Below are positions 54,501 through 62,867 of a stretch of 64,000 bases of DNA, in pieces. Both the position numbers and the translations under genes were made by a program. Numbering within the stretch: the stretch's first letter is position 1; each line of letters begins with the position of its first letter. The stretch is from the NCBI GenBank assembly GCA_963775825.1, contig CAVZKY010000056.1, positions 1 through 64,000 of the forward strand. Reading direction: 5' to 3'. This DNA comes from Bog-532 sp963775825. GTDB taxonomy: Bacteria; Actinomycetota; Actinomycetes; Streptosporangiales; Streptosporangiaceae. The notes beneath the pieces were generated by a model. It ran no database searches and was not told the origin of the DNA. It worked only from the letters and a program-made list of their open reading frames with translations.

Positions 54501-54870
54501 GGACCGCTCCCAGGCCGGGTCGGCCGGCCTGGTCGGCCTGGCCGCTCCTGCTGGCGTCCGCGGCCTGTCGCTCGGTGGCCGTCGCGGTCAGCACGAGCGC
54601 CACCACGTGCTTGCAGTTGACCCTGACCGGGCAGCTGCATTCGCCGCGCTGGAACCAGAGCCCGGCCCCGTCCGTGGCCGAGAAACGTGCCGTCGTCGTG
54701 TAGACGTTGCCGTACTGGCCGCGCACCGTCCCGGCCAGCGCACCCGCCGACAGTTTCCACAGCGCGCGCACGACCATGTGCTGGCGTGCGTACCGGACGC
54801 CCCGCTCGTAGGTCTCCGGGCCGACGGCCTCGGCGAGGGCGGCGGGATCGAATGCCGGCCACCACGTCAC
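51540..54870 (-). CDS. SNF2-family helicase with N-terminal SWIM zinc finger (frameshifted)
   Basis: About 1,110 codons. Frame 1, from GTG/ATG 54870, gives a SWIM domain with the zinc ligands CSCPVRVNCKH (CxCx6CxH). The frame changes near 54500 and reads through to the stop: SNF2 motifs DDMGLGKT (I), DEAQ (II), ITGTPMENN (III), SLKAGGFGLNLTEAD (V) and DRTHRIGQ (VI). Bacterial SWIM-SNF2 proteins of this size are common in actinobacteria and act in DNA transactions of unknown kind. One indel in a GC run would restore it. Convergent with the RibD-like gene. Confidence 0.82.
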
Positions 54871-54947
54871 GCTGCACGCTACCGACGCTAGCCAACCCCA
54901 CTGACATTCCGGGGGACATCACCCGAAGTACCGGGGACTGTCCGCGG

Positions 54948-55712
54948 CTAAGGCCAGGGCCGCTCGCCGAGGGCGGACACATCCAGGGCGGCGGACTCGG
55001 TCAGGCCGGTCAGCACCGTCACCGTCACCCAGCCCTCGCGGATCAGGGCCAGGTCCGTGCCGGGGCCGGGCGCTTCGTCCAGCGCGGCGAACGTCACCGG
55101 GATGAAGCCCTCTCCCGGCTCGCCGATGATCGCGCGGGCCGCCCCGTACGACACCAGCCGGGCCGGGTGCAGCCCGCGGATCTGGCTCACCGGCCTATCG
55201 GGCACGTTCACGTTCACGACCACGGGAACGTCCGCGCGCGGCAGGAACCATTCCAGGACACGGCTGGTGGCGTCGGCGGCGGTAGCCCAGTGCGCGGCTG
55301 CGCTCGAAGCCAGCGAGAGCGCCATCGCGGGCAGGCCCGCCGATGCGGCGGTCAGTGCGGCGCCGACCGTGCCCGAGTGCAGGATGGCCTGCCCGATGTT
55401 CGGCCCCCGGTTGATGCCGGCCAGCACGATGTCCGGACGCTCGCCGAAGGCGGCGTGCGAGCCCGCGAAGGCGATCATGGCCGGTGACGCCTGGACCGCG
55501 AACGTGGGCACGTCCTCCAGCCCGTCGAGCTTGCGCTTTTCGACCAGCAGCCGGCCGCCCTCGGCCAGCCCGGTCAGGGCGGCACCGCTCCCGCTGCGTT
55601 CGCCGTCCGGCGCGGCGATGGTCAGGTCCAGCCCGGCTCCGGCGGCGGCCCGGGCGAGCGTGCGCAGCCCGGCGCTGTCGATTCCGTCGTCGTTGGTGAT
55701 CAGTGCGCGCAT
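54948..55712 (-). CDS. surE: 5'/3'-nucleotidase SurE
   Basis: 254 residues, a metal-dependent nucleotidase of the stationary-phase survival family. The catalytic Asp pair is in ITNDDGIDSAG, with SGSGAAL (phosphate) and the Asn in AGINRGPNIG. It dephosphorylates nucleoside monophosphates and short polyphosphates. Start ATG 55712. Upstream of it, in the same direction, are the M16 genes, 51 bp away, so it may be the third gene of that transcript. Confidence 0.93.
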   Translation of the reverse strand: MRALITNDDGIDSAGLRTLARAAAGAGLDLTIAAPDGERSGSGAALTGLAEGGRLLVEKRKLDGLEDVPTFAVQASPAMIAFAGSHAAFGERPDIVLAGINRGPNIGQAILHSGTVGAALTAASAGLPAMALSLASSAAAHWATAADATSRVLEWFLPRADVPVVVNVNVPDRPVSQIRGLHPARLVSYGAARAIIGEPGEGFIPVTFAALDEAPGPGTDLALIREGWVTVTVLTGLTESAALDVSALGERPWP

Positions 55713-55763
55713 TGGGTCCTAAAAAAATTGGGCATGAGTGGGGACTCCCGAGATTTCGGCGGA

Positions 55764-57167
55764 TCAGCCTGCGACCAGCTCGACCGGGCCGAGTCCCAGG
55801 GCCTCCACCGGAGCCTCGATCTGAGCTGCGTCGCCGACCAGGATAGTGACCAGGCGGTTCTCCGGGAATGCCGCGACCACCGCGGCGGTGGCCTCGGCGG
55901 TACTCGTCTCGGCCAGCCGCGCGTAGAGCTGAGCCTGGTAGTCGTCCGGCAGGTGCTCCTCCACCTGATCCGCCAGCGTGCCGGCGACCGGCGCGGCCGT
56001 CTCGTATTCGAGCGGTGCGACACCCACCAGGTTCTGCACCGCCATGTCACGCTCCACCTCGGTCAGCCCGTCCGTGGCCAGCGTGCGCAGCACCGTCCGC
56101 AGGTCATCGAGGGCGGGACCGGTGGCCGCCGTGTCCACGGAACCCCTGACGGCGAGGATTGACATACCGGTCGCGCCGCCCGGGGCGGCCGGCGCCGGCG
56201 ACCGCAGCACCTGCTCAGAGGCCCGCACGCCGTACGTGTAGCCCTTCTCCTCCCGTAGCACCCGGTCCAGCCGGGACGTGAGCGTGCCGCCGAGACAGTA
56301 CGTGCCGACCACCAGGGACGGCCATCCCGGATCGTGCCGGTCCGGGCCGGTCCGCCCGATGAGCAGCTGCGTCTGGACGGCGCCGGGCCGGTCGACGATC
56401 ACCACGCGTCCGGTTTCGTTGGCCGTCACCGGGGCCAGCAGCAGCGCTCCGGCGCTGTTGCCGGCCCAGCTGCCGAGCGTGCCGGCGAGTACCGCATCCA
56501 GGTCCACGCTCGTCAGGTCGCCCACGACCACCGCGGTTGCCCGGGCCGGCCGGACTTGACCGTGGTAGAACGCGCGCACGCCCGCCGCGTCGATCTTCGC
56601 GACAGTGTCCTCGGTGCCCTGGCGTGGCCGGGACAGCCGGGCGGCCGCCGGGAACAGCTCCGCCGCCAGCTGCTTGGCCGCCCGCTGGCCGGGGTTGGCC
56701 ATCTCGATCGGGATCGTGTCGAGGCGGTTGCGCACCAGACGCTCAACCTCGCTGTCGGCGAAGGCGGGCGCGTGCAGCGCCTCGGCCAGCAGCTCGAGCG
56801 CCTTGGCCAAGCGGGAGACGGGCACCTCCAGCGAGACACGCGCGCCCGGGTAGTCGGCGCGTGCGTCGAGCGTCGCGCCGCAACGCTCCAGTTCGGCTGC
56901 GAATTCCTCGGCGGTGTGTCTCGCCGTGCCCTGAGACAGCGCCCGGACCATGATCGTGGCGATACCGTCGAGCCCGGAGGGCTCGGAGTCGAGCGGGATG
57001 TCCAGGCAGATCCGTACCGCCACCACCTGCTGGCCAGGCCGGTGGCAGCGCAGCACGGTCAGCCCATTGGCGAGGAGGCCGCGCTCGGGCACGGGGAACG
57101 CCCAGGACTTGGGCGGCCCGGGGGTCGGCTGCGGATAGAAGTCCATGTTCACCGCTGCATCGGTCAC
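55764..57167 (-). CDS. M16-family peptidase homologue lacking the zinc motif
   Basis: 467 residues of the M16/PqqL-like pitrilysin fold (FAELERCGATLDARADYPG, FALALFPAAARL-type and the C-terminal VARELERDMAVQNL-like segments). The first half has no HxxEH, so it is inactive by itself and should pair with the upstream catalytic protein, as in other bacterial M16 pairs. GTG start 57167; the upstream gene's expected stop TGA overlaps it (GTGA). Length matches the partner. Confidence 0.85.
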   Translation of the reverse strand: MTDAAVNMDFYPQPTPGPPKSWAFPVPERGLLANGLTVLRCHRPGQQVVAVRICLDIPLDSEPSGLDGIATIMVRALSQGTARHTAEEFAAELERCGATLDARADYPGARVSLEVPVSRLAKALELLAEALHAPAFADSEVERLVRNRLDTIPIEMANPGQRAAKQLAAELFPAAARLSRPRQGTEDTVAKIDAAGVRAFYHGQVRPARATAVVVGDLTSVDLDAVLAGTLGSWAGNSAGALLLAPVTANETGRVVIVDRPGAVQTQLLIGRTGPDRHDPGWPSLVVGTYCLGGTLTSRLDRVLREEKGYTYGVRASEQVLRSPAPAAPGGATGMSILAVRGSVDTAATGPALDDLRTVLRTLATDGLTEVERDMAVQNLVGVAPLEYETAAPVAGTLADQVEEHLPDDYQAQLYARLAETSTAEATAAVVAAFPENRLVTILVGDAAQIEAPVEALGLGPVELVAG

Positions 57168-58548
57168 CGCCCGGCTCCTTGCTGCTCGCTACCGTCGCCG
57201 CTGGTCTGGCCGCGGTGCCGGGCGCGTCTTTGGAGGTCAGCGGCTCGTAGACCAGCACCGCCCGGTTGTCGGGGCGCAGCCGCGCGGCCGCCACCGCCCG
57301 GACCTCCGCCGCAGTGACGTCGAGGATCCGGTTCACGGCGGTGAACGCGAGCTGCGGGTCGCCGAACTGGACCGTATACCGGCACAGTTCCCTGGCCCGG
57401 CCGGCGACCGTGCCGAGCCGGTCCAGCCATTCGCGTTCCAGCAGGGCCCGCGCCCGCTCCATCTCCTCGGCGGCCGGTGCCTCCGCGCCGAGCCGGGCCA
57501 GCTCCTCGTCAACCGCGGCCTCGATCTGCGGGATCTCCGCGCCGGCGGACGCCTTCACGTCCAGCCAGCCCAGCGAGGGGGCGCCCGCCAGCCGGATCAG
57601 CCCGAAGCCGGCCGCGATCGCGGTGCGGTCGCGACGCACCAGCCGGTTGTACAGCCGGGACGACATGCCGTCGCCGAGGACGGTGAGCGCCAGTTCGGCC
57701 GCGTCGCATTCGCGCGTGCCGTCCTGCGGCAGCCGGTACGCCGCCATCAGCGCGCGGGCCGGAACTTCCTCCCGGAACTCCTCGCGCACCTCGCGGCCGA
57801 TGATGTCGGGGAGTCCGCCGTCGCGGGGCGCCGCCTTGCCATCGTGGGCCGGGATGGAGCCGAAGTATTTCTGCACCCAGGCCAGCGCCTGGTCCGGGTC
57901 AATGTCGCCGACGATGGCCAGGACCGCGTTGTTCGGCGCGTAGTTCGTACGGAAGAACGCCCGCGCGTCGTCCAGCGTCGCCGCGTCCAGATCGGCCATG
58001 GAGCCGATGGGCGTGTGGTGATACGGATGGCCCGCTGGATAAACCAGCGCGGTCATCCGCTCGAACGCGGTGCCGTAGGGCACGTTGTCGTAGCGCTGCC
58101 GGCGCTCATTCTTGACGACGTCCCGCTGGTTTTCCATGGACTCCTCGTCGAGCGCGGCGAGCAGCGAGCCCATCCGGTCCGCTTCCAGCCAGAGTGCCAA
58201 TTCCAGCTGGTGCGCCGGCATGATCTCGAAGTAGTTGGTGCTCTCGAAGCTCGTCGTCCCGTTGAGGGAGCCGCCAGCCCCTTGGACCAGCTCGAAATGC
58301 CCGTTCCCGCTGACCTGCGCCGAGCCCTGGAACATGAGGTGCTCGAAGAGGTGAGCCAGGCCCGTGCGGCCCTTGACCTCGTATCGCGAGCCGACGTCAT
58401 ACCAGAGCCAGACCGCTACGACCGGGGTCAGGTGATCCTCGGAGAGCACCACGCGCAGACCGTTGTCGAGACGGTGCTCAGTCGCTGTCAGTCCACCGGA
58501 ACCGGACTGCCCTACGGCCGCGTGCCCCGTATGCCCCGTATGCTCCAC
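57164..58548 (-). CDS. M16-family zinc peptidase (catalytic)
   Basis: Catalytic M16 metallopeptidase, starting at ATG 58548. Zinc motif HxxEH is residues 66-70 in GLAHLFEHLMF; the third ligand region is ESMENQRDVVKNERR. The fold continues to RAVLVYEPL near residue 435. In the printed frame the ORF runs on to 56743, 425 bp into the next gene, which is unlikely. The expected stop at 57164, overlapping the next start, is in a different frame, so an indel probably lies in the unconserved tail. Together with the partner it may process peptides or precursor proteins in the cytoplasm or envelope. Confidence 0.8.
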
Positions 58549-58650
58549 CAGCAGACATGTCCTTTCGATCGCGTGCGGAGAACTAGCGCCACTTTATGCA
58601 AGGAGCCCGCTAGGCCTGTCGCCCGGGCTCGCGGCGGGGGCAAGCGACGT

Positions 58651-59391
58651 TCAGAACAGCCGCAGGGAGTCGTCTTCGGTGCCGCGCATCGCCTCGTAGT
58701 CGAGGACCACGCACCTAATTCCCCGATCTTCCGCCAGCGTGCGCGCCTGTGGCTTTATCGTCTGCGCAGCGAGCACGCCCTTAACCGGGGCTAGGAGCGG
58801 GTCCCGGTTCAGCAGCTCCAGGTACCTGGTCAGCTGTTCGACAGCATCGATGCCAGCGTGGCGCTTGATCTCGACCGCCACGTGAGTCCCTCCCCCCGAA
58901 GCGGCACCCTGGTTAGAACTGAACCCGTCGATCTCGCCGCGCCGCTTGATCTCGACCGCGACGCTGGTTCCGGCGGCGTCCTTGCACATGAGATCCACCG
59001 GCCCGATCGGGGTCGGGTACTCCCGCCGGATCAGCCGCCAGCCCTCGCCCAACAGCTGCACCTGGGCCGCGAGCAGTTCCTGCAGGTGCGACTCGACACC
59101 GTCCTTGACCAGGCCGGGATCCACGCCCAGGTCAACCGAGGAGTCACTGAGAATCTCCTCGATCGTGATGGCCAGGGTCTCGCCGCCCTTGTTCGTCACC
59201 GTCCAGCGGCCGGGTTCCTCGGCGAGCCGGCAGGGCGGCGACATCCAGTTCAGCGGTTTGTAGGAGCCGCCGTCGGAGTGCACCAGGACCGAGCCGTCCG
59301 CCTTGACGATGAGGAGCCGGAGAGCCGGGGGAAGGTGAGCGGTGAGCCGGCCGATGTAGTCGACGCTGCACCGCGCGATGACGAGCCGCAC
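58651..59391 (-). CDS. nucS: Mismatch-specific endonuclease NucS with internal duplication
   Basis: NucS/EndoMS cuts both strands at mismatches and replaces MutS-MutL in actinobacteria. N-terminal domain: RLVIARCSVDYIGRLTAHLP, PLNWMSPPC. The C-terminal nuclease domain carries VDLMCKD and the (D/E)xK core VAVEIKRRGEIDG. That core is followed by a second copy 27 residues on, VAVEIKRHAGIDAVEQL, with a Ser/Gly spacer between (SSNQGAASGGG). 246 codons, about 27 more than usual. The GTG at 59391 starts exactly at the fold. Divergent from a small Cys/His protein. Confidence 0.92.
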   Translation of the reverse strand: MRLVIARCSVDYIGRLTAHLPPALRLLIVKADGSVLVHSDGGSYKPLNWMSPPCRLAEEPGRWTVTNKGGETLAITIEEILSDSSVDLGVDPGLVKDGVESHLQELLAAQVQLLGEGWRLIRREYPTPIGPVDLMCKDAAGTSVAVEIKRRGEIDGFSSNQGAASGGGTHVAVEIKRHAGIDAVEQLTRYLELLNRDPLLAPVKGVLAAQTIKPQARTLAEDRGIRCVVLDYEAMRGTEDDSLRLF

Positions 59392-59461
59392 GGAACGCCA
59401 CTGTAGCCCGGCCGGCCCGGCAGCGGCGCCAGCCCGAGGATTGATACATAAAGTAACTGCC

Positions 59462-59749
59462 GTGAGCCCCCGCAAATCCCGCCGCGCACGTACCGAGGTG
59501 ACCTGGCCACTGGGCCCCGAGCGCCCCGAATCCTGGCCGGACGGGGACTGGATCGTCCGGCAGATCCCCGGCGCCGCCGCGACAAAGGCTTACCGCTGTC
59601 CCGGATGTGACCAGGAGATACATCCGGGTACGGCGCACGTGGTGGCCTGGCCCGCCGAGGCGCCCGGCGTCGAAATGCGGCGGCACTGGCACCGGGCGTG
59701 CTGGGAGCGGCGGCTGAGCCGCCGCCCGGGCCCGGGTAAGCGCGGCTGA
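59462..59749 (+). CDS. Small zinc-ribbon-like protein of unknown function
   Basis: 95 residues from a GTG at 59462 (upstream frame open to 59378). Possible metal site: YRCPGCDQEIHPG, then HVVAWP and RRHWHRACWER, so Cys-Cys and several His/Cys. Basic ends. Related small proteins are found next to nucS in other actinobacteria and sometimes mis-named ATP/GTP-binding. Divergent from nucS with 70 bp between starts, so they may share a promoter. Role in repair is guesswork. Confidence 0.7.
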   Translation: MSPRKSRRARTEVTWPLGPERPESWPDGDWIVRQIPGAAATKAYRCPGCDQEIHPGTAHVVAWPAEAPGVEMRRHWHRACWERRLSRRPGPGKRG

Positions 59750-59885
59750 TCCTCCGCCCCGAGAGCGTCCAGGTCCCGGTATGCCCGGGCACGCTGAAGG
59801 GCGAGGTCCCCGCTCCGGAGCCTGGCCCTTCACCGACCGGCGGCGAGACGGCCGGAGGCGTCTTCCGTGCGGTGTTACCTAGCTG

Positions 59886-61301
59886 TTACTCGGTCCACCA
59901 GTCCTCGTCGTCCGGGGCCTTGCCGTTGGCCGGCTGCTTGGCACCATTGCTGACCGGGGCACCGCTGCGGGCTCCCTGGGCGGCCGGGGCCGGGGCCGGG
60001 GCCGGGGCCGGGCGCGGCGCCGGAGCCTGAGCCGCGGGCCGCGGAGCGCTGGCAGCCTGCTGGGGCATCTCGGCCGCGGGGGCGGGAGCCGGGGGCCGGG
60101 GGGCTTGCGCTCCGATGGCCGGGCGGGAGGGCGCCGCCTGCACGGCCGATTCGTCCATGCCCGGGACACCGCCGCCGAGCAGCTGGCGCAGCTGCGCGAG
60201 GTGGCTGCCGATGCTGTCCTTCTGGCGGGTGAGGTCGTCGACCTGGCGCTGTGCCGCGGCGCGGGAGCGTTCGGCTTCGGACTTCGTGTCGGCCAGCAGG
60301 TGATCCGCCTGGCTCTTGGCCTGGCCGACGATCTGGTCCGCGTTCTTCTTGGCGTTGCTGACCAGCTGCTTGGCGTGCTGGTCCGCGTCGCGGCGGGTCT
60401 GCTCGGCCTGGGCACTTGCCTTGGACGCCCGCTGCTCGGCCGTGGACGCCCGCTGCTCCGCCTCGGAGACGAGCTTCTGGGTCGCGGCCTGGGCGGCGGA
60501 CAGTCGCTCGGCTTCCTGCCGTTCGGCTTCTTCCCGGCGCGCCGCGAGCTGGATCTCGAATTCGGCCTCGGCCTGTGCGCGCTGCGCTTCGCTCTCCTCG
60601 AGAATCCGCTGGGCCTGGCTGCGCATCTCGTCAGCCTGGCGCTTGGACGTGGTGAGGATCTCGTCGCGCTCCCGCTTGGCGGACGCCTTGAGCTGGGCCA
60701 CTTCACGCTCGGTCGTGGTCCGCAGCTTGGCAATGTCACGTTCCACCGCCGCGTGCTTCTCAGCGATCTCGTGGTCCGCCGTCGCCCGCAGCTTGGCCAC
60801 CTCGCGCTCGGTCGTCGAGGTCAGCTCATCCGCCTCGCGCCGTACGCCCGTCCTGATGGAGTCGGCCTCACGCTCGGCCGCGCCGCGCTGGTCGTCGGTC
60901 TCGCGCTTGGCGATCGCCCGCAGCTCCGTCGCCTCGTTCTCAGCGGAGGCCCGCACCTCGGCGGCGTCCACCTTCGACGCGGCCTTGATCTCGTTGGCCT
61001 CGGACCGGGCGGCCTGGACCAGCTCGGTGGCCTGTTCCTCGGCCAGCCTGAGCAACTGCTCGATCCGTGCGCCCAGGCCGGAGTAGGTGGGACGTTCCTG
61101 CTCCTGGAGCTGCCGGTGAGCCTCAGCCAGCTCCCGGTGCATCGCCTGGACCTGATCCTTGTGCTGGCGCACCTCCCCCTCAAGCTGGGCGAGATGCTCG
61201 TTGACCTGCTGGGGGTCGTAGCCGCGCATCACCTTGGCGAACTCGCGCGGCTGGCTGTCTTCAAAGAAGTTGGTGAGCTGAGCGTCAATGTCGGATTGCA
61301 T
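59886..61301 (-). CDS. DivIVA-like coiled-coil protein, FilP/cellulose-binding type
   Basis: 471 residues. A short N-terminal part with the DivIVA-like line FAKVMRGYDPQQVNEHLAQLE is followed by a very long coiled-coil (residues 30 to about 345), with Ala/Glu/Arg heptads interrupted by Thr-Glu-Arg-Glu-type repeats, and an Ala/Pro disordered tail ending DDEDWWTE. FilP-like proteins form intermediate-filament-like networks at hyphal tips in Streptomyces; filP there is near the atp operon and nucS. Function by similarity of layout and place. Confidence 0.75.
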   Translation of the reverse strand: MQSDIDAQLTNFFEDSQPREFAKVMRGYDPQQVNEHLAQLEGEVRQHKDQVQAMHRELAEAHRQLQEQERPTYSGLGARIEQLLRLAEEQATELVQAARSEANEIKAASKVDAAEVRASAENEATELRAIAKRETDDQRGAAEREADSIRTGVRREADELTSTTEREVAKLRATADHEIAEKHAAVERDIAKLRTTTEREVAQLKASAKRERDEILTTSKRQADEMRSQAQRILEESEAQRAQAEAEFEIQLAARREEAERQEAERLSAAQAATQKLVSEAEQRASTAEQRASKASAQAEQTRRDADQHAKQLVSNAKKNADQIVGQAKSQADHLLADTKSEAERSRAAAQRQVDDLTRQKDSIGSHLAQLRQLLGGGVPGMDESAVQAAPSRPAIGAQAPRPPAPAPAAEMPQQAASAPRPAAQAPAPRPAPAPAPAPAAQGARSGAPVSNGAKQPANGKAPDDEDWWTE

Positions 61302-61983
61302 GTGGCCTAACCCTGTTGGGACGGTACGGCAGGCGGGGGGACAGCGGGGAACAGATGATTATCTCGCACCCGATCGTCAGGCTCAGCTGCCGACACAGCA
61401 ACAGGTACCTCACCCGGTCGTTACGGACTTTTGCGATTTTCTCACCTGGTAGCAGGCAGACTACTCTGCCTTCGGGACATTGTTGGTTGCTTCTACCATC
61501 CAGCGGCGGATTCTCTGGACTCGGCGCCTGCTTCCGGTCAATCAGCTCCATAACGGGCACCGACCATATATCCGTCCTGCATAGCGGCCATTCCTGGGAC
61601 TCGTCATGATCACGCGGCGGTAACTGGTGATGTCTTTGAGGTACAAGTGTCGTCCCCTGGCGGTAAGTTCGCCGTCCCGCGGGTGGCCCGGCCGGTACGC
61701 ATCAGGAACGTATTTAGGTCCCGCTCCGGTGCGCGGGGACATCGTCCTGAACTGCGCCCCTCGTCGTCGTGAACTGCGCCCCTCGTCGACCTGGGAAAGG
61801 CCGCGAATCATCGACCTGGGAAAGGCCGTGAATCATCGACCCGGGAAAGGCCGTGAATCATCGACCTGGGAAAGGCCGCGGATCATCGACCGGGGAAGGC
61901 CGCGAATGGGCCAGGGAAGCTGTGGACCAGGCCGCGGATCAGGCTGGCCCGGGGCCAGCTTCGCTGGGTGCTCGACGAGTGGA
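61302..61983. other. Intergenic region rich in tandem repeats
   Basis: 682 bp without a convincing gene. It holds a 25-bp repeat (61781-61905), a 22-bp duplication just before it, and a 45-bp tandem duplication (61936-62025) that includes the 3' end of the epimerase gene. The frames here are low in coding signal. Confidence 0.55.
61781..61905. repeat. 25-bp tandem repeat, about five copies
   Basis: Unit AATCATCGACCTGGGAAAGG plus CCGTG, with exact 25-bp starts at 61806, 61831, 61856 and 61881 and a partial copy before. The last copies change to GGATCATCG and lose a base. Confidence 0.9.
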
Positions 61984-62025
61984 TCAGGCTGGCCCGGGGC
62001 CAGATTCCGCCGGGTGCTCTACGAG
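61936..62025. repeat. 45-bp tandem duplication at the end of the epimerase gene
   Basis: Two consecutive copies starting GGATCAGGCTGGCCCGGGGC at 61936 and 61981. The second holds the stop codon of the minus-strand epimerase gene, so the last codons have been duplicated past the stop. Confidence 0.85.
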
Positions 62026-62580
62026 TTCGGTAAGCACCCCGCCGACGTCGGCCGGATGGAGAAAAGCGATCGAGGCTCCCATCGAGCCGTGCCGTGGGCG
62101 CTCGTTGATGAGCCGGACCCCCGTCGCGCCGATCGCCGCCAGCGCGGCCCGGACGTCGGTGACGCCGTAGCCGACATGATGGATACCCTCGCCGTGCCGG
62201 GCCAGGAACTTCCCGACCGGTGAATCCGGTCCCAGCGGCTCGAGCAGCTGGATGTACGAGGCCACGAGCGGAACGGCTGGCCCAGCTCCAGCCTGCGGCC
62301 CGGGATTCGCCTCCCGTGTGGCCTCGGCCGTGGCCCGCAGATCAGGAACGGGGTGCGGAGCCGGGCCGCCACCGGCTGCGGCGCGCAGGTCAGGCGCCCC
62401 GGCCTGCGGCCCGGTTGCTTCCGGAGCTGCCGTGGCCACGAGCAGCATGGCTTCGCGGACGCCCTGCTCCTCGTTGACCTCGCGGGACGCCACCGTGACC
62501 CCGAACGTGGAGCAGTAGAAGTCGATCTTTTCCTCCAGATCCCGGCAGGCGATCCCGATGTGGTCGATCTGGGTAAGCAT
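61984..62580 (-). CDS. mce: Methylmalonyl-CoA epimerase
   Basis: 198 residues of the vicinal-oxygen-chelate fold, converting (2S)- and (2R)-methylmalonyl-CoA in propionate breakdown. Metal ligands: His7 in QIDHIGIA, His in GIHHVGYG and Glu in VLTELVEHP; a Glu in the SYIQLLEP strand. An insertion of about 45 Ala/Pro/Gly residues (from TGPQAGAPDL to GPQAGAGPA) lies between the first and second betas, with a PxAGA repeat. ATG 62580 with AAGAGG. It fits with the adenosylcobalamin gene at 47 kb in one pathway. Confidence 0.88.
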   Translation of the reverse strand: MLTQIDHIGIACRDLEEKIDFYCSTFGVTVASREVNEEQGVREAMLLVATAAPEATGPQAGAPDLRAAAGGGPAPHPVPDLRATAEATREANPGPQAGAGPAVPLVASYIQLLEPLGPDSPVGKFLARHGEGIHHVGYGVTDVRAALAAIGATGVRLINERPRHGSMGASIAFLHPADVGGVLTELVEHPAESGPGPA

Positions 62581-62717
62581 GCTGTACCTCTTTTCAGCTC
62601 CGCTGCTGCTCCTGTGGCCGCTGCTCCTGTGGCCGCCGCCGGACCGTTGGCCGCCGCCGGACCGTTGGCCGCCGCCGCGCACCGTTGGCCGCCGCCGCCG
62701 ATCCTGGGCCCCGCTGC

Positions 62718-62752
62718 GCCCTTTCTACTGTGATGATGACAGCAGAAAGGGC
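62718..62752. terminator. Hairpin before the IS
   Basis: GCCCTTTCT and AGAAAGGGC pair (9 bp), then one mismatch and four further pairs (CTGT/ACAG) around a GATGATG loop. A terminator or an element-end structure. Confidence 0.5.
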
Positions 62753-62774
62753 CGCTGCTCCGCTAGGACGCCTC

Positions 62775-62822
62775 TGAATAACCCGTGAGCCCGGTTCGTG
62801 AATAACCCGTGAGCCCGGTTCG
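62775..62822. repeat. 24-bp direct duplication at IS end
   Basis: Two tandem copies of TGAATAACCCGTGAGCCCGG plus TTCG, about 45 bp ahead of the transposase start. They may be part of the element's left end. Confidence 0.8.
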
Positions 62823-62867
62823 GCGTTTCTGCCGGCAATGTGTTCGATGATCTGGGATGATCTTCTC

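Larger units (their letters stand above)
62581..62867. other. Intergenic, repeats and IS left end
   Basis: 287 bp: three 18-bp repeats (GGCCGCCGCCGGACCGTT), a hairpin (62718-62752) and the 24-bp duplication at the IS1182-type end. No gene. Confidence 0.5.

Noticed and set aside
56743..57163. C-terminal extension of the catalytic M16 frame
   Set aside because: It lies inside the partner gene in another frame and has Arg/Ala/Pro-rich shadow composition.
61781..61905. 25-bp repeats as a CRISPR array or origin iterons
   Set aside because: No unique spacers between units and no replication or partition gene nearby.
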